Below, piece by piece: positions 1 through 5,365 of a stretch of 5,693 nucleotides of DNA (position 1 is its first letter; each line of letters begins with the position of its first letter). The DNA comes from Oscillospiraceae bacterium (GTDB lineage Bacteria > Bacillota_A > Clostridia > Oscillospirales > CAG-272). The notes beneath the pieces are model-generated. The model had not been told where the DNA came from and did no database searches. It saw only the letters and a list, made by a program, of their open reading frames with translations. The stretch is from the NCBI GenBank assembly GCA_015064195.1, contig SVSO01000196.1:1-5693 (forward strand), in the 5' to 3' direction. The translations under genes were made by a program, and so were the position numbers.

Positions 1-1106
1 GAGCTGTTCGAGATCCAGACATTGTATTCCTTCTGCTCCTCGTCATATTTCGGCGACGGAACGAAGCCGAAATCGTCCTTCATGTCGCGCAGGGCGGACG
101 GAAGATAGCCGAGCGTGTTGTGTGTAGTCGCTATTCTGCCCGATACAAAGGCGTTCGTAATGTCTGCGGTCTCAGCTGTGATGATCGCGCCGCTCGTGTC
201 GTTTGCGAGCCCCATCAGCCGGTCGATGATGTCAACGTTATGCTCGGATGTGACGACGTTGACGGGCATATTGTCGTTGTCCTTGGTCAGCAGGTCGCCG
301 CCCATGCCGACAAAGAAGGTGTAGGGCATCTGCCACAGACCGCCGGCGTAGCCGTACTGGTCGGTCGCAAGGTCGTATACCGTGTCGCCGTTGAGATCGC
401 GTGAGGTATCCGTGACGATCTGCATCCACTTGTCATATGTCCATGTGCCGTCCTTCACAGATTGGTAGGGGTATTCGATCTGCATTTCGTCGAAAATGCG
501 CTTGTTGAAGATCAGGCAGTTCGCGTTTGCCATGATCTCGTATTCATAAAGACCGGTCATCATGTAAATTTTCGAGCCGTAGTTGATGTCGTTGATAGCC
601 TTCTGCGCCCAATACGGCTTGGTAAGCTCGACATTCGGTATCGTGTTCCAGTCGATGAAATAGTGATTGTTGACCAGCTGCGGCATAGAGCTGAACTGGC
701 AGTGAAGATACACATCGTTGCTCGTATCGCCCGCGAGGATGAAGGATTCGATCATCTTGCAGGACTGCGGAAGCTCGCTGCCGGATTTGCCCATACCGGA
801 GTCGGTGAATTCGAGTGTGATGCCAAGCCGCTCCTCCACGGCGCGGTTGCGTGCAACGATCGCATCGTCAAAGACGTCGCCCGTCTCCTCCTCCATGCGG
901 TAGCCGAGCTGTGCGGTGTGATACAGCCAGATCGTGAAGGTTTCGCCCTCAAACTTGATATCGCCGAGATCGTCGTGCACCAGACCGTCGTCGGTCGTCT
1001 CTGCGGGCGCGGTGGTGTCGGATGCACCGGTGTCGCTTGTGGGCGTGTCGGAGCCGCAGGCGGTGAGCAGGGACACAAGCAGCATCAGGGTAACGAATTT
1101 TTTCAT
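1..1106 (-). CDS. ABC transporter extracellular solute-binding lipoprotein (family 1, probably sugar), C-terminus outside window
   Basis: Translation from the ATG at 1106-1104 stays open for 368 codons to the left edge with no stop, so the gene is partial. The start is preceded by AGAGGA eight bases upstream. The N-terminus MKKFVTLMLLVSLLTAC is a lipoprotein signal with lipobox LTAC and acylated Cys17, followed by a Ser/Thr/Asp/Pro-rich tether (about 18-45). The mature part has family-1 binding-protein hallmarks: a first strand KFEGETFTIW (51-60), a segment with GDVFDDAIVARNRAVEERLGI (76-96), the stretch LIFNKRIFDEM (198-208) followed by GTWTYDKWMQI (220-230), and a C-lobe motif FVSGRIAT (320-327) then FGFVPSPKYDEEQ (346-358). 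Such lipoproteins capture a ligand at the cell surface and deliver it to an ABC permease, usually for sugars. The permease genes presumably lie further left. It is divergent from the AraC-type gene. The substrate cannot be told from sequence. Confidence 0.93.
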   Translation of the reverse strand, partial: MKKFVTLMLLVSLLTACGSDTPTSDTGASDTTAPAETTDDGLVHDDLGDIKFEGETFTIWLYHTAQLGYRMEEETGDVFDDAIVARNRAVEERLGITLEFTDSGMGKSGSELPQSCKMIESFILAGDTSNDVYLHCQFSSMPQLVNNHYFIDWNTIPNVELTKPYWAQKAINDINYGSKIYMMTGLYEYEIMANANCLIFNKRIFDEMQIEYPYQSVKDGTWTYDKWMQIVTDTSRDLNGDTVYDLATDQYGYAGGLWQMPYTFFVGMGGDLLTKDNDNMPVNVVTSEHNVDIIDRLMGLANDTSGAIITAETADITNAFVSGRIATTHNTLGYLPSALRDMKDDFGFVPSPKYDEEQKEYNVWISNS

Positions 1107-1124
1107 AAAATTTATCCTCTCTTG

Positions 1125-1153
1125 TTTACAAACGGAATCGCTTATGGTATAAT
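1125..1153 (+). promoter_or_regulatory. Predicted promoter of the AraC-family regulator gene (extended -10)
   Basis: TTTACA at 1125-1130 and TATAAT at 1148-1153 are separated by exactly 17 bp, and TGG (1145-1147) extends the -10 box. The predicted start is near 1160, leaving a leader of about 50 nt before the ATG at 1210. This is one of the best consensus promoters in the window. Its -35 box lies downstream of the start site predicted for the opposing gene, so the two polymerases cannot occupy the region together. Confidence 0.75.
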
Positions 1154-1164
1154 TATATCATAAG
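1141..1164. repeat. 24-bp near-perfect palindrome spanning both divergent -10 boxes
   Basis: The outer arms are CTTATG (1141-1146) and CATAAG (1159-1164). The inner 12 bases are also self-complementary except for one symmetric pair (G1147 against T1158). The dyad centre falls between 1152 and 1153, and each half carries one TATAAT. The symmetry may simply reflect two back-to-back extended -10 boxes, or it may be a dimeric regulator site. Confidence 0.8.
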
Positions 1165-1180
1165 GAAAACGTTCTGTATA
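1152..1180 (-). promoter_or_regulatory. Predicted promoter of the solute-binding protein gene (extended -10)
   Basis: On the minus strand a perfect TATAAT lies at 1157-1152, preceded by TGA (1160-1158), giving an extended TGnTATAAT -10 box. Seventeen bases further upstream is TATACA (1180-1175), which matches four of six positions of the TTGACA consensus. The predicted start is near 1145, giving a leader of about 40 nt. The box overlaps the opposing promoter by two bases. Confidence 0.7.
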
Positions 1181-1209
1181 TCGAAAGAGTATGAATTTTG
1201 GGAAATATT

Positions 1210-2049
1210 ATGGATCAAAAGGATATCTATTTGGATTTTGGCAAATATCGCGCGGAATATGATCCGGGAATCGCATCGCCCCGATTCATACTGTCCGACG
1301 GTTATCTTCAGGATTTCCCTCATTGGCACAGATATTACGAGCTGCATTTTATTATTGAAGGCAATTACACCATCGAATGCTGCGACAAGGTCATACGAGG
1401 CAGTAAGCCGCGCATCACGCTCTATTGCCCCTACACGATGCACCACGTCTTTGTCCCCCAAAAAACAAGCTACCGCCGATTCATCGTCACCTTCAATAAA
1501 CAACTGGGGAGCATGATCTCGCCGGCGCTTCTTGATCTGTCCGTTCTGCGGAATGTCAATATGCTCTGCGCCGTGCCGGACGCGGCAGAGCTGCATGAGC
1601 TGACAAAATTGGCGCAGGAGTGCTGGCTGTACCGTCGCGATCCGACCTTCAAGGCATTCTACTCGGCGATGATGCTTAAGCGTACCCTGAGCATCTGCGA
1701 GAGGGGGCGCGGCGAGCTTATCACTGCCAGCTTCACCTACATACAGGACGCACTCAAGTATATGGTGGAGCATCTGTCCGAAGCACCGACGGCACTGGAG
1801 ATGGCGGCGCGGTTCGGCGTATGCAAGGCGAAATTTCACAAGGATTTCAAGGCAACGGTCGGCAAAAGCTACCGGGAACATCTGACGGAGCTTCGCATGA
1901 GCCTTGCCCGACGCCTGCTCACGGGCGGCGCGTCCATCGTCGAAACGGCGCTGGAAGCCGGCTATTCCGGCGAAGCGGCATTCATCAAGGCTTACCGCGG
2001 ACACTGGGGCATCACGCCGGGCGAATACAAAAAGGGGCTGACGCACTGA
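1210..2049 (+). CDS. AraC-family transcriptional regulator with N-terminal cupin domain
   Basis: The 279-residue protein has the two-part AraC architecture. Residues about 25-100 form a cupin-like ligand domain, with the pattern FPHWHRYYELHFIIEG (36-51) typical of sugar-sensing members (H38, H40, E44, H46). Residues about 175-275 form the double helix-turn-helix DNA-binding domain: the first helix pair is around 194-214 (TALEMAARFGVCKAKFHKDF) and the second around 242-271, ending in the family signature GYSGEAAFIKAYRGHWGITPGEY. The length is normal for the family. I chose the ATG at 1210, with GGGA seven bases upstream. An in-frame TTG at 1198 would add four residues and cannot be excluded. 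It is divergent from the solute-binding protein gene with a roughly 100-bp shared control region, so it most likely regulates that operon and possibly itself. The inducer is unknown. Confidence 0.93.
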   Translation: MDQKDIYLDFGKYRAEYDPGIASPRFILSDGYLQDFPHWHRYYELHFIIEGNYTIECCDKVIRGSKPRITLYCPYTMHHVFVPQKTSYRRFIVTFNKQLGSMISPALLDLSVLRNVNMLCAVPDAAELHELTKLAQECWLYRRDPTFKAFYSAMMLKRTLSICERGRGELITASFTYIQDALKYMVEHLSEAPTALEMAARFGVCKAKFHKDFKATVGKSYREHLTELRMSLARRLLTGGASIVETALEAGYSGEAAFIKAYRGHWGITPGEYKKGLTH

Positions 2050-2093
2050 ATGTGCGCCAGCTCCATCGATTTCGCTGCGGTTCGCCGCAATGT

Positions 2094-2123
2094 TGGTAAT
2101 CTCGCTTACCACATATATTTTTT
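2094..2123 (+). terminator. Weak candidate terminator between the convergent regulator and isomerase genes
   Basis: TGGTAA (2094-2099) and TTACCA (2106-2111) can form a 6-bp stem with a 6-nt loop, followed six bases later by a T-run at 2118-2123. A separate small hairpin, TGCGG-TTCG-CCGCA (2076-2089), lies just upstream without a T-run. The T-run is too far from the stem, and the stem is too AT-rich, for a confident intrinsic terminator. The element also runs into the last codons of the opposing gene. Confidence 0.25.
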
Positions 2124-2900
2124 CATTTCAGCGATGGCCGCGCGCATCGTCGGCTCGAATTCACCCTGAATACGTCCCTCCAGCGACAGACGTGCGTTAT
2201 AGCCGGCCTTCTTCAGATTGTCGAAGAATACCTCATAGCCCGCGCCGTCACCGGCTGCCGGCATGATGCGGCCGTTGGGATTTGCGATGTGGGCGTGAAC
2301 GATCATGTCGCCGAAGGAGGGGAGCTTGGAAATGTCCTCGTTCTCCGTCGCCATGTGGTAGAAGTCGGTCATGACCTTGATGTTGTCGCATCCGGACGCC
2401 TTTGCGGACATGACGGACTGCTCAGTCAGGTTGTAGGTGGGGGATTCCGCCTGACGCAGACCTTCGATGGCTACGGTCAGGTTGAATGCGCGAGCCGCGG
2501 GGGAGATGACCTCGCGCAGCACCACTGCCAGCTGCTCGTAGACGTTGTTCACGTCGTAACCCTTATCCAGCGGATAATTGCGGACGCCGCCTGCGCCGAT
2601 GACAAGGATCTCATTGCCCAGCCAGCGGGTCTTTTCGATGTCGCCGTAGAATTTTTCGTACGCGATCTCCAGCTGTTCCTTGGTCTGCTCACCGGCGGGA
2701 TTGTACTCGCTGGGGAAGCGGATGGCGGAGGATTCGCACTTGAGGCCCGCCTTATCCAGCGCATTGCGCCATGCGTCAACCTCCTCAGGGGTGCGGTTTT
2801 CGTTGCCGATGATGTGCGTCTCCACGTATTCAAAGCCCATTTCCTTCATCAGTTCAAATTTGTCCGCGCCGTTCATTCCGATGCAAAGTCCCAGTTTCAT
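2106..2900 (-). CDS. Sugar phosphate isomerase/epimerase-like TIM-barrel protein (xylose isomerase-like / AP endonuclease 2 superfamily)
   Basis: The 264-residue protein begins MKLGLCIGMN and follows the (beta/alpha)8 pattern of this superfamily: FELMKEMGFEYVETHI (15-30, strand 2), LGNEILVIGAGG (94-105, strand 4), LTVAIEGL (141-148), IKVMTDFYHM (174-183), MIVHAHIANPNG (199-210) and ARLSLEGR (236-243). A likely divalent-metal set, E146, D179, H204 and E241, with H182 nearby, keeps the Glu-Asp-His-Glu order and approximate spacing of D-tagatose 3-epimerase and hydroxypyruvate isomerase relatives. The ATG at 2900 has GGAGA eight bases upstream. The stop is TAA. It is convergent with the AraC gene and divergent from gpmI. 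The family covers many ketose epimerases, inosose dehydratases and isomerases, so the exact reaction is unassigned. The neighbourhood suggests processing of an imported sugar or polyol. Confidence 0.9.
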   Translation of the reverse strand: MKLGLCIGMNGADKFELMKEMGFEYVETHIIGNENRTPEEVDAWRNALDKAGLKCESSAIRFPSEYNPAGEQTKEQLEIAYEKFYGDIEKTRWLGNEILVIGAGGVRNYPLDKGYDVNNVYEQLAVVLREVISPAARAFNLTVAIEGLRQAESPTYNLTEQSVMSAKASGCDNIKVMTDFYHMATENEDISKLPSFGDMIVHAHIANPNGRIMPAAGDGAGYEVFFDNLKKAGYNARLSLEGRIQGEFEPTMRAAIAEMKKYMW

Positions 2901-2930
2901 GATTATCTCTCCGTTCTTGTTTAAAATTCA

Positions 2931-2943
2931 GCGGAAATTCCGC
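2931..2943. repeat. Perfect 13-bp palindrome in the leader of the isomerase gene
   Basis: GCGGAA (2931-2936) and TTCCGC (2938-2943) are exact inverted repeats around one central A. Relative to the predicted minus-strand start near 2950, the site lies at about +8 to +20. It could act as a roadblock operator, or as a small 5' mRNA hairpin with a 5-bp stem and 3-nt loop. Confidence 0.65.
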
Positions 2944-2956
2944 CCTTTTCGCGTAT

Positions 2957-2986
2957 ATTATACCATATATCGGCCGAAAATGGAAG
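2957..2986 (-). promoter_or_regulatory. Predicted promoter of the isomerase/epimerase gene (extended -10)
   Basis: On the minus strand TATAAT (2962-2957) is preceded by TGG (2965-2963), a full extended -10 box. The best -35 candidate is CTTCCA (2986-2981), 18 bp away and only half matching, which is common for extended -10 promoters. The predicted start is about 2950, about 50 nt before the ATG. The 11-mer TATGGTATAAT is identical to that in the AraC gene promoter at 1143-1153. Confidence 0.6.
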
Positions 2987-2996
2987 CCCTTTTTAT

Positions 2997-3012
2997 AAAT
3001 TTCGCGAAATTT
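2997..3012. repeat. Perfect 16-bp palindrome between the divergent isomerase and gpmI promoters
   Basis: AAATTTCG (2997-3004) is followed immediately by its exact inverse complement CGAAATTT (3005-3012). It lies about 45 bp upstream of the gpmI -10 box and about 35 bp upstream of the isomerase -10 box. That is a typical place for a dimeric regulator. The sequence is AT-rich, with a CGCG core. Confidence 0.7.
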
Positions 3013-3055
3013 TTTTGTTCGTTCAAAAGATAACAGATTATTCATAATTTTGGTG

Positions 3056-3061
3056 TATAAT
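3056..3061 (+). promoter_or_regulatory. Predicted gpmI promoter -10 box
   Basis: A perfect TATAAT lies at 3056-3061 in an AT-rich stretch. The hexamer at 17-bp spacing (ACAGAT, 3033-3038) is a poor -35 match, so only the -10 is called. Transcription would start near 3068 with a leader of about 35 nt. Confidence 0.45.
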
Positions 3062-3087
3062 AATATCTGAATGAATTTAATTTTTCT

Positions 3088-3092
3088 GGAGG
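3088..3092 (+). promoter_or_regulatory. gpmI ribosome binding site
   Basis: A full GGAGG sits ten bases before the ATG at 3103, with no other in-frame start nearby, so it fixes the gpmI start. Confidence 0.85.
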
Positions 3093-3102
3093 ACTATATA
3101 AT

Positions 3103-4758
3103 ATGGAAAAGAAACTCGCAAAGCTTCCCTCTTTTCAGGGCATTGAAGGCCCGGTGCTGACCATCGTCATGGACGGCATCGGCATCGCTCCGGCAAATGC
3201 GGCAAACGCAGTGGCGGCGGCTTATACCCCCACCCTTGATATGCTGGCGGCGAAGTATCCCATGGTGAAATTAAAGGCTCACGGTACGGCGGTCGGCCTG
3301 CCCTCCGATGACGACATGGGCAACTCCGAGGTCGGACACAACGCACTCGGCGCAGGTCAGGTATTCGCACAGGGCGCAAAGCTGGTGTCCCAGTCCATCG
3401 AATCCGGCAAAATGTTCGCATCCGCAACATGGCAGGAGCTGATTTCCAACGTGAAGGCGAACGGCTCCACCCTCCATTTCCTCGGCCTCTTCTCCGACGG
3501 CAACGTGCATTCCCACATCGATCACCTGAAGGCAATGCTCATTCAGGCGAAGAAGGAAGCCGTCAAGTCCGTGCGCATCCACATCCTCATCGACGGCCGC
3601 GACGTTGGCGAAACCTCCGCCCTCGAATATATCGATCCCTTTGAAGCATTCATCGCCGATCTGCGCGACGATAATTTCGACATCAAGATCGCATCCGGCG
3701 GCGGCAGAATGCAGATCACCATGGACCGCTACGAAGCAAACTGGGGAATGGTTGAGCTTGGCTGGAAGACCCACGTACTGGGCGAGGGCAGACAGTTCGC
3801 ATCTGCGGCTGAGGCTGTCAAGACCTACCGCGAGGAGCTGAAGGTCATCGACCAGGATCTCCCGCCCTTCGTTATCGCTGAGGACGGCAAGCCTGTGGGC
3901 ACGATCAACGATGGCGACAGCGTGATCTTCTACAACTTCCGCGGCGACCGTTCCATCGAAATCTCCAAGGCGTTCGACGACGCAAATCTTGACAAGTTCG
4001 ACCGCGTGCGCTATCCCAAGGTGGTTTACGCCGGTATGCTGGAATACGACGGCGACCTGCACATTCCGAAGAAATATCTCGTTTCTCCCCCCGAAATCAC
4101 CGAAACCATGGGTGAATATCTGGCAGGCACAGGCGTCAATCAGCTGGCAATCTCCGAGACTCAGAAGTACGGCCACGTGACCTATTTCTGGAACGGCAAC
4201 AAGTCCGGCAAGTTCAACGAGGAGCTGGAAACTTATATCGAAGTTCCCTCCGACGTGGTTCCCTTTGAACAGCGTCCGTGGATGAAGTGCGCCGAGATCA
4301 CCGACAAGCTCATCGAATGCCTCGAATCCGGCAAGTACAAGTATCTCCGCGTCAACTTCCCCAACGGTGACATGGTGGGTCACACCGGCTCCTTCCTCGC
4401 AACCCAGATTTCCGTGGAAGCGCTCGATCTCCAGCTGGCACGCATTCTCGCAGTGGTTGACAAGCTCCACGGCGCGGCTCTCATCACCGCTGACCACGGC
4501 AACGCTGACGAAATGTATGAGCTTGACAAGAAGACCGGCGATGTGAAGAAGAACAAGGACGGCAGCTGCAAGGCAAAGACCAGCCACACCCTCAATCCCG
4601 TTCCCTGCTATATCTACGACAACTTCTCCGCTGACAAGTACGATGTCAAGGCGGATGAGGGCGCATTTGGCCTCTCCAATGTGGCGGCGACCATGGTCAA
4701 CCTCATGGGCTACGAAGCTCCCGCGGCTTGGGATGAGTCCATCATCAAGGTGAAGTAA
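3103..4758 (+). CDS. gpmI: 2,3-bisphosphoglycerate-independent phosphoglycerate mutase (long, plant-like type)
   Basis: This enzyme interconverts 3- and 2-phosphoglycerate in glycolysis through a phosphoserine intermediate, using two Mn2+-type metals in the cytosol. All expected motifs are present in the 551 residues. IVMDGIGI holds metal ligand D24. GNSEVGHNALGAG (73-85) holds nucleophile S75. FLGLFSDGNVHSHIDHL (126-142) holds H136. IDGRDVGETSAL (163-174), GGGRMQITMDRYEANW (199-214; R202, R209) and NFRGDRSIEI (278-287) line the substrate site, with K355 in SETQKYGHVTYFWNG. NGDMVGHTG (421-429; D423, H427), ITADHGNADEM (461-471; D464, H465) and KTSHTLNPVP (492-501; H495) complete the metal sites. 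It is longer than the usual roughly 510-residue bacterial enzyme, partly through an insert at about 474-490. Motifs such as NALGAGQVFAQGAKLV and GGGRMQITMDRYEANW match, from memory, the plant and trypanosomatid enzymes better. The catalytic set appears intact. It looks monocistronic and overlaps the opposing lipoprotein gene by 14 bp at its 3' end. Confidence 0.97.
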   Translation: MEKKLAKLPSFQGIEGPVLTIVMDGIGIAPANAANAVAAAYTPTLDMLAAKYPMVKLKAHGTAVGLPSDDDMGNSEVGHNALGAGQVFAQGAKLVSQSIESGKMFASATWQELISNVKANGSTLHFLGLFSDGNVHSHIDHLKAMLIQAKKEAVKSVRIHILIDGRDVGETSALEYIDPFEAFIADLRDDNFDIKIASGGGRMQITMDRYEANWGMVELGWKTHVLGEGRQFASAAEAVKTYREELKVIDQDLPPFVIAEDGKPVGTINDGDSVIFYNFRGDRSIEISKAFDDANLDKFDRVRYPKVVYAGMLEYDGDLHIPKKYLVSPPEITETMGEYLAGTGVNQLAISETQKYGHVTYFWNGNKSGKFNEELETYIEVPSDVVPFEQRPWMKCAEITDKLIECLESGKYKYLRVNFPNGDMVGHTGSFLATQISVEALDLQLARILAVVDKLHGAALITADHGNADEMYELDKKTGDVKKNKDGSCKAKTSHTLNPVPCYIYDNFSADKYDVKADEGAFGLSNVAATMVNLMGYEAPAAWDESIIKVK

Positions 4759-5278
4759 TCGATTCGATTTTTGCTCCGATCTCACGGCTGTCTATGACAG
4801 CCGTGATTTCTTTTGGCAAAGCCGTGCTCGGGTCATACAGCAGCTCCACACGGTTTTCGCCGTTGACATAGCGGTACAGCCGGCATTCTCCCGCATCCTC
4901 GGCGGCATAATAGCTCCCGCCGTCGATGCAGAACAGGGACACAAGGTCAAGAATCCCCCCGATGACCGTCTCGTCGGACAGCGGGATCTTCAGAACGCCC
5001 GATGCGACGAAGGCTTCCCCGCCGGTTATCTCAAACTGCACGCCGGCGATGATGCTGTTATCCCGGAGCGTCAGCCGCGCATCCCGGGCAAGCATCCGCC
5101 CCTCCGCATCAAATTCTGCCGCCGAAAGCTCCAGCGTCCCCGGCATCTCCGTCCCATCCAGCGTGAAGATGGCCTCCACCGTCAGCGCACCATCCTGATA
5201 TGCCAGCGGATCTTCCGCCGCCGCGCCGCATCCCACAAGCAAAGTGAGCATCAGAAGCATTGCCCACCATCTGCGCAT
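4745..5278 (-). CDS. Small putative lipoprotein of unknown function
   Basis: The 177-residue product starts MRRWWAMLLMLTLLVGC, a short lipoprotein signal with lipobox LVGC and predicted acylated Cys17. The mature part is rich in alternating hydrophobic residues that suggest a beta structure (for example ALTVEAIFTLDGTEMPGTLELSAAEF, 31-56), with a YRYVNGENRVELLYDPSTALPKEI segment (135-158). The ending pattern DPSTALPKEI loosely resembles LolA/LppX-like lipoproteins, but this is only a hint. I chose the ATG at 5278 because GGAGGG lies six bases upstream and the signal peptide begins there. An in-frame ATG at 5308 would add ten residues upstream of that site and looks false. The stop lies inside the gpmI 3' end (14-bp overlap). 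The gene follows the 5341-5693 reading frame in the same direction after 62 bp, so the two may form an operon. Function unknown. Confidence 0.85.
   Translation of the reverse strand: MRRWWAMLLMLTLLVGCGAAAEDPLAYQDGALTVEAIFTLDGTEMPGTLELSAAEFDAEGRMLARDARLTLRDNSIIAGVQFEITGGEAFVASGVLKIPLSDETVIGGILDLVSLFCIDGGSYYAAEDAGECRLYRYVNGENRVELLYDPSTALPKEITAVIDSREIGAKIESITSP
4782..4814 (+). terminator. Rho-independent terminator of gpmI, embedded in the opposing lipoprotein gene
   Basis: TCACGGCTGTC (4782-4792) and GACAGCCGTGA (4796-4806) form a perfect 11-bp stem with a TAT loop, followed at once by TTTCTTTT (4807-4814). It begins 24 bases after the gpmI stop codon. On the minus strand the same bases encode residues around ITAVIDSREI of the small lipoprotein and have no T-run, so it should work only rightward. 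Confidence 0.9.
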
Positions 5279-5284
5279 AAAAAT

Positions 5285-5290
5285 CCCTCC
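5285..5290 (-). promoter_or_regulatory. Ribosome binding site of the small lipoprotein, inside a hairpin arm
   Basis: On the minus strand GGAGGG (5290-5285) is followed by six bases and then the ATG at 5278. It is strong and well spaced. It forms the closing end of the inverted repeat at 5285-5328, so it would be paired when that hairpin folds. Confidence 0.85.
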
Positions 5291-5328
5291 GTTCGCAAAA
5301 TGAATCACTTCATTTTATGAGCGGAGGG
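5285..5328 (-). promoter_or_regulatory. Long intercistronic hairpin: candidate ribosome-binding-site mask and/or terminator
   Basis: Positions 5309-5328 and 5285-5304 are 20-base inverted repeats with no bulge. In the leftward RNA there are 17 Watson-Crick pairs, one G-U pair and two A-C mismatches, closed by the loop GUGA (5308-5305), a GNRA tetraloop. The base of the stem pairs CCCTCCG (5328-5322) with CGGAGGG (5291-5285), which is the lipoprotein ribosome binding site. The stem is followed directly by AUUUUU, so it also has the form of an intrinsic terminator for the upstream gene. Either role would reduce expression of the downstream lipoprotein. Confidence 0.65.
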
Positions 5329-5365
5329 GTTGATTTTATGCTATTTCCGGAAAGCGGAGGGGTTG
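5312..5365. repeat. Interleaved direct repeats around the stop codon of the right-hand gene
   Basis: AGCGGAGGGGTTG occurs at 5320-5332 and again, identical, at 5353-5365. ATTTTATG occurs at 5312-5319 and 5333-5340. The order is short, long, short, 12-bp gap, long. The gap holds most of the palindrome TTTCCGGAAA (5344-5353). One long copy lies inside the last codons of the right-hand gene, and the other forms an arm of the intercistronic hairpin. Confidence 0.8.

Noticed and set aside
462..1163. 233-codon open frame on the plus strand opposite the solute-binding protein
   Set aside because: The minus strand encodes an unbroken lipoprotein with family motifs. The plus frame has no ribosome binding site or domain, and runs through the regulator promoter.
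2076..2089. Small hairpin with TTCG loop between the AraC and isomerase genes as a terminator
   Set aside because: The 5-bp stem has no T-run next to it on either strand.
1153..2112. 319-codon open frame on the minus strand opposite the AraC-type gene
   Set aside because: The plus-strand product has a clear cupin and double helix-turn-helix, while the antisense product resembles nothing and would cover the divergent promoters.
2289..2924. 211-codon open frame on the plus strand opposite the isomerase gene
   Set aside because: It is the antisense of a convincing TIM-barrel protein, with no start signals and no recognisable motifs.
4758..4772. Odd-centred palindrome ATCGATTCGAT followed by four T residues after the gpmI stop
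   Set aside because: There is no room for a loop, so it cannot form a stable hairpin. The perfect stem at 4782-4806 is the better terminator.
3271..4785. 504-codon open frame on the minus strand opposite gpmI
   Set aside because: It is the antisense shadow of a gene with an intact catalytic motif set. Its translation has no recognisable domain, and it has no ribosome binding site. Long antisense frames are common opposite genes with GC-rich third positions.
5279..5308. Upstream start (ATG at 5308) for the small lipoprotein
   Set aside because: It would place the strong GGAGGG site inside the gene and add ten residues before a well-formed signal peptide. The ATG lies in the hairpin loop region.
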